Below are positions 60,426-64,000 of a stretch of DNA of 64,000 bases, piece after piece. This DNA is from Diplonema papillatum (lineage: Eukaryota; Euglenozoa; Diplonemea; Diplonemida; Diplonemidae). Position 1 is the stretch's first letter; each line of letters begins with the position of its first letter. Position numbers and translations under genes: made by a program. The DNA is taken from NCBI GenBank assembly GCA_030068145.1, contig JAPJBO010000047.1:186001-250000 (forward strand), given 5' to 3'. A model generated the notes under the pieces. The model saw only the letters and a program-made list of their open reading frames with translations. It was not told the origin of the DNA and made no database searches.

Positions 60426-62841
60426 AAAGACCCACTTTGTAGTTGTTTTATGGCAGTCCCTCGAGTATTTCTGACTTCGTTTACATCTTTTATGGGCAAC
60501 CGTCGCTCGTCCGGAGGATCCTCTCCGTACGACAGTTACTATTAAAGAAAGAAAAGGCACCTCCCCTGAAGAACTACTCGGGGGGGGGGGTGGCGATGGG
60601 GGGGTTTTTATTTGTCGCATACGATCGAAGATCTTAGAAAATTAAGACTATTCTGACGAGAATTAACACTTGTACAATGGTTGTTACCGTCGCTAACCTC
60701 AGAAAAAACACCGCGTTTTCACCCGTCGCTAGAAAGGTGGAGGAAATGAGAAGCTTGTCACCACAACCCGTGACGTTTTCAGTTGCGTCCTGCAACGCGT
60801 CTCTGCAAGCGAAACCGATCGGGCGCTGCGTGCCACGAACGCAGTGCCTGATCAAAAAAGCAACATTCTCCTCCATCATCAAACGTCATGGCGGTTGTGT
60901 GACGAGCTCTTGTTTCCTTACGATAGCAATTCGTGGGAACGCCTTCGTGCAGTGGACCAGCCGTTTCAGCTGTACCATCAGCCCTCTTGCTTTGTCTTTC
61001 TCCCAATGCCGCCATAGAAGCCAAATGCTGCTGAGATAGCCGCTGCTGGCGAAGTACTCTTTTTCTTTTGCAGTTAGTACCGGGATTAAGTAATCGCAAA
61101 CTCGAAAGAGAACGCTACGCACCTGCTTTGTCGCGTGCGAGCTAGGTGCGTGTAGAAATAGTATGGTAGCCCCCGTACAAAACACTTTGAACTGGTGCAG
61201 AAATGGTGTTGAAGGTGTGGGTATTCTACAGCCCGAGTGGCTGAAACCCGACGACACCCCCACACAGCCGTGTTTCCGTCTTGTTTTTTGCCCCTTTTTC
61301 TTTGGTGATGCAGCGGTGTTCCTGCAAGTTCTCGCCGCTCCCACGTTACCCCGCGTCCTATCTTTTTGGCACGTCTCGCCAACCGTGCAGGCAGAGGAAC
61401 TGTTTCCGTTGCACCCTGCGAGGTCTTTACATAGGCGTCGGCTTCGCAAGCAATACAAATAGAGCACAGATCTTTTACCAGAAGTGACAGCAAGGTACGG
61501 TAGGAGATGAGGGGTGGACTAGCTAGTTCAGTTGCAACCCTTTTTGCACCCCCCGTACAATTATCCTGAATTGTTATCCATGTTGCACTGAACAAGCAAC
61601 CACCATATGCATTGACGAGTATGCACCGCAAACAACCGCAACATGAACAAGAGGCAGCAACACCGACACGGAAGCACACCCCATAGACAGCCAAGCAGAC
61701 CTCCCAGGGCAGGCGGGAACCTACCTGCGGTGAAGTAGCGAAGCTCGTCCGAGTGTCCGATGAAACACCTTGTCAACCCAACGACTGGAACACACCTGCA
61801 CAATCCGGATGCTAGCGTCTGTAACATGCGACACAACCGTGTCTCAAAGGTAAGATGGGAGGCATCGATCACTGGCTGTCAGAGGACAATAACAGTCTAG
61901 CAAATAGGAGGGCCTACCGTAAGTAAGGTATGTGGATTATGGCCGAAACCACAAATGTCCAACAACCAAGGTACCCACCAATCCTCTTACCTCGTGTAGC
62001 CACCACTCTTACGACTCCCAGAGCACAAAGGATATCTTCCCATATTGACGAAGGTCACCCGGAGACTTTAAAACCCCGGAGTTTCAAGCGAACTTTCACT
62101 CTAAATAATGACAAAGAGAAGCCTTTGCGTGTCTCCCTGGGCTGCTCCCTCGCATTGCCCTCTGCAACCGGCTTCTCTCAAAACACGCCGCCCCCCCCGC
62201 CGTTTATCTATGCAGTGATAGCCCGCCTTTTGCGTCACGCCCTTTCACAACGCGGCGGGATGAACGAGTCTCGCCCAGATCTTCCGTGCCGACGGTAAGC
62301 ACCCTTTCGGCGACCTTTGCTCCCCTTTTCGCTGTAAAAGCACAAGGCCTGACTGTCCACCAGCAGCCCGATGAGTCGGATTTTGAAACGACTGTTGAAA
62401 GCGCCCAGTGGAATCTCAAACGAACTTTGCTGCGAATCTTTACGTGGCAGGTTCCGACATGTCCACAGCCTGATATGTTGATCCAAGCAAAAAAGGACGA
62501 AGTTCTTGAGTCAACGCCCACTGTGCTCTGTTGCACTTCGGTTGTCGAAGTCCTCCCAGCGTGCCAGTTTATCAACGGGGACTAACCCACTTGTCAGGAG
62601 ACTTTAGCACTTTGTCTGACCGAGCAAAAAAGTCGGGGTCAGCCAAAACCCCGGTTTTGGGGCTCTGCGGTGCCTGTGGGTGTCTGAGTGCCTGGAACTG
62701 TCGCCCCGCGCACGCAAGCAAGGGACCGGAGGGGGGTGGTGAGATATAGGCTTGCGGTGGCGGTGTGCACGTCTATCAAACTACGGAGATGGCGAGTGAA
62801 AAGCTTCGAATAGCAGTGACACGCCGTGACGCGCCACGTAC

Positions 62842-62876
62842 CTGCAGTACTGTACAGTAGAGGTACAGTACTGCAG
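62842..62876. repeat. Perfect 14-bp stem with 7-base loop
   Basis: CTGCAGTACTGTAC, loop AGTAGAG, GTACAGTACTGCAG. It stands alone with no TIR element or gene beside it. Possible hairpin RNA or footprint of a foldback insertion. Confidence 0.7.
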
Positions 62877-63496
62877 AGGCCACTTTTTCTTTCTCAAATG
62901 GAAGAAAAGAAAAAGGCCGCTCCTGGTCCAGAAACGTGACGGTCAACCACACAGCTTGCAAAGCTTGAGTCGGAGGCAGCACAGTGCTACAACCCCGTCC
63001 GCTCTGCCCTGCGGTTGACCGTCTCGACGAGCTTATGTTCAGCGTGAGCGCCAAGCCCCAAGCTGCGCCACGCCTTGATGCTTTAGTTTGGGAGAGGCCC
63101 GTGGCTCTGCAGTACCGCCGAACACGTGAAGCTTGGCTTCCGTGTAGCAGGCTTTCCCTGGTACCATGTACTTTCACAAATCGAAATTTATAAATTATGA
63201 AACCGGGAAACCGGTTTCAGAAGTCCCCGGGCACTTGTCCTCAGAAGCGAGAACATCAGTTCGCGAAAGAGCCATTCTTTTCTACGCACCGGGGGAAGAC
63301 TAGCCTGTTCGTGAACGTGATTATTAAAGGCTGATATCCTCCCAAACACGCTGCCAGCGTTGTCGCCCGAGTTGGCAACCTCGTTGCAGCTGCGAAATAC
63401 AATCCTCCCCAGGTGGCGGAGGGGAACAGAAATATCAGAAGAAGTCCGATCAAAAGAGGGGGAATAAACGGGAACTGAAGCAGGACTCCGCTGATC

Positions 63497-63847
63497 ATGT
63501 CTGGCACTTTTCCGGTTTACGTGCACCACGGGAAGCGAAAGCAGCGCGTTGATGTAACGAAGGAAACGCAGATGGTCGAGGTGATGCAGCGGGCGTGGGA
63601 CCTGTACTCGATCCCCGTCGAAAACCAGAGGCTGGTGTACAAAGGACGGCAGGTGGACCCGAACCTCAAGGCGTTCGAAGTCGGCCTGCAGATGAACGCC
63701 AGGCTGATGGTCATTGGCGACCCCATTGCGAAAATCCCCTCCGGGGCAGGCGAGAAGATGTTCGACAAATACGAGACGCAGCTCAAAACCTTGGAAGAAG
63801 AGCTCGGCGCTGCCGAATCCCGGCAAAAGATCGCCGGCGTCGGTGAG
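63497..63847 (+). CDS. Ubiquitin-like domain protein, probably BAG family, exon 1 (partial gene)
   Basis: The first 117 codons of a protein with an N-terminal ubiquitin-like fold (residues about 5-75). The pattern is VYVHHGKRKQRVDVTKET, then LVYKGRQVDPNLKAFEVGLQ, where ubiquitin has its IFAGKQLEDG and L..Y.I segments. A Gly/Pro linker follows, then the start of a helix (YETQLKTLEEELGAAESRQK) like the first helix of a BAG domain. BAG proteins bind Hsp70 and release its nucleotide. The exon likely ends at 63847 before donor GTACGC, phase 0. In-frame reading would otherwise stop at TAA 63854. The rest lies beyond the window. UBL is firm, BAG is tentative. Confidence 0.75.
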
Positions 63848-64000
63848 GTACGCTAACAATTTTTTTGCGGGTTGCCCTTCGCGTATTGTGCAGACTAAAA
63901 ACTCACAAACAGTCCCGGACAGGGCTAGCCATAACCCAAAACGAAAGCGTGCACCAAATATACAACCCAGCTCTTCATTGCTCCAAGAGAACCCATTTGT
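63848..64000 (+). other. Start of an intron containing a dispersed repeat fragment
   Basis: Donor GTACGC is followed within six bases by AACAATTTTTTTGCGGGTTG, a shortened copy of the repeat seen at 27091 and 58318 (to about 63915). No further exon before the window ends. Confidence 0.55.

Larger units (their letters stand above)
59746..63496. other. Intergenic region 59.7-63.5 kb
   Basis: No gene recognised with confidence over 3.7 kb. It contains the 130-bp repeat (60291-60425), a G11 run at 60582-60592 and a perfect hairpin at 62842-62876. Overlapping frames at 60886-61694 (-) and 61930-62585 (both strands) have no domain I can name. The 150 bases before 63497 are probably 5' UTR of the last gene. 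Confidence 0.45.

Overview
This window looks like a nuclear chromosome segment from a unicellular eukaryote, probably an alga or other protist. Coding regions are very GC-rich at third codon positions, while the DNA between genes is AT-richer and full of repeats. Exons end in GTATGC, GTACGC or GTGTGT donors, and there is an intact two-ORF LINE retrotransposon. The species cannot be fixed from the sequence. The family GT15 mannosyltransferase, its N-terminal Cys-rich module and the OTU-bearing LINE fit an algal or protist lineage better than an animal or plant.

Layout. Positions 969-17896 hold one three-exon gene for a GT15 (Kre2/Mnt1-like) alpha-mannosyltransferase. Its second intron is about 14 kb and contains a 143-bp tandem array split by a 9.65-kb insertion with 21-bp terminal inverted repeats. 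Inside that insertion sits a full-length LINE (ORF1 9184-11136, ORF2 11152-16692). From 17.9 to 28.1 kb the DNA is mostly repeats: a 290-bp dispersed repeat, a foldback-type element, a deleted LINE copy on the minus strand, and one unrecognised GC-rich gene (24418-25197) with a rearranged partial copy. A TRF4-like nucleotidyltransferase that has lost catalytic aspartates lies at 28142-29494. From 29.5 to 35.2 kb there are dispersed repeats, a piggyBac-like TTAA element, a 484-bp tandem duplication, and a tandem duplication of the 5' part of the next gene.

A six-transmembrane voltage-gated K+ channel lies at 35492-37327. Two giant, mostly intronless paralogues follow in tandem (40055-46834 and 51931-58275; 2259 and 2114 aa). 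They share an architecture of helical repeats, coiled coil and a C-terminal domain that I cannot assign to a named family. Between them at 48.1-50.25 kb is a nest of TIR elements inserted into palindromic ACTTGTTATATAACAAGTG repeats. The right end holds another LINE tail and exon 1 of a ubiquitin-like/BAG-type protein (63497-63847), which runs out of the window.

All recognised host genes are on the plus strand. I see no operon logic: the genes look functionally unrelated apart from the tandem paralogue pair. The most novel items are the tandem giant protein family with its expanding double-Cys repeat, the degenerate TRF4-like protein, and the multi-level nesting of LINE, TIR element, satellite and intron.
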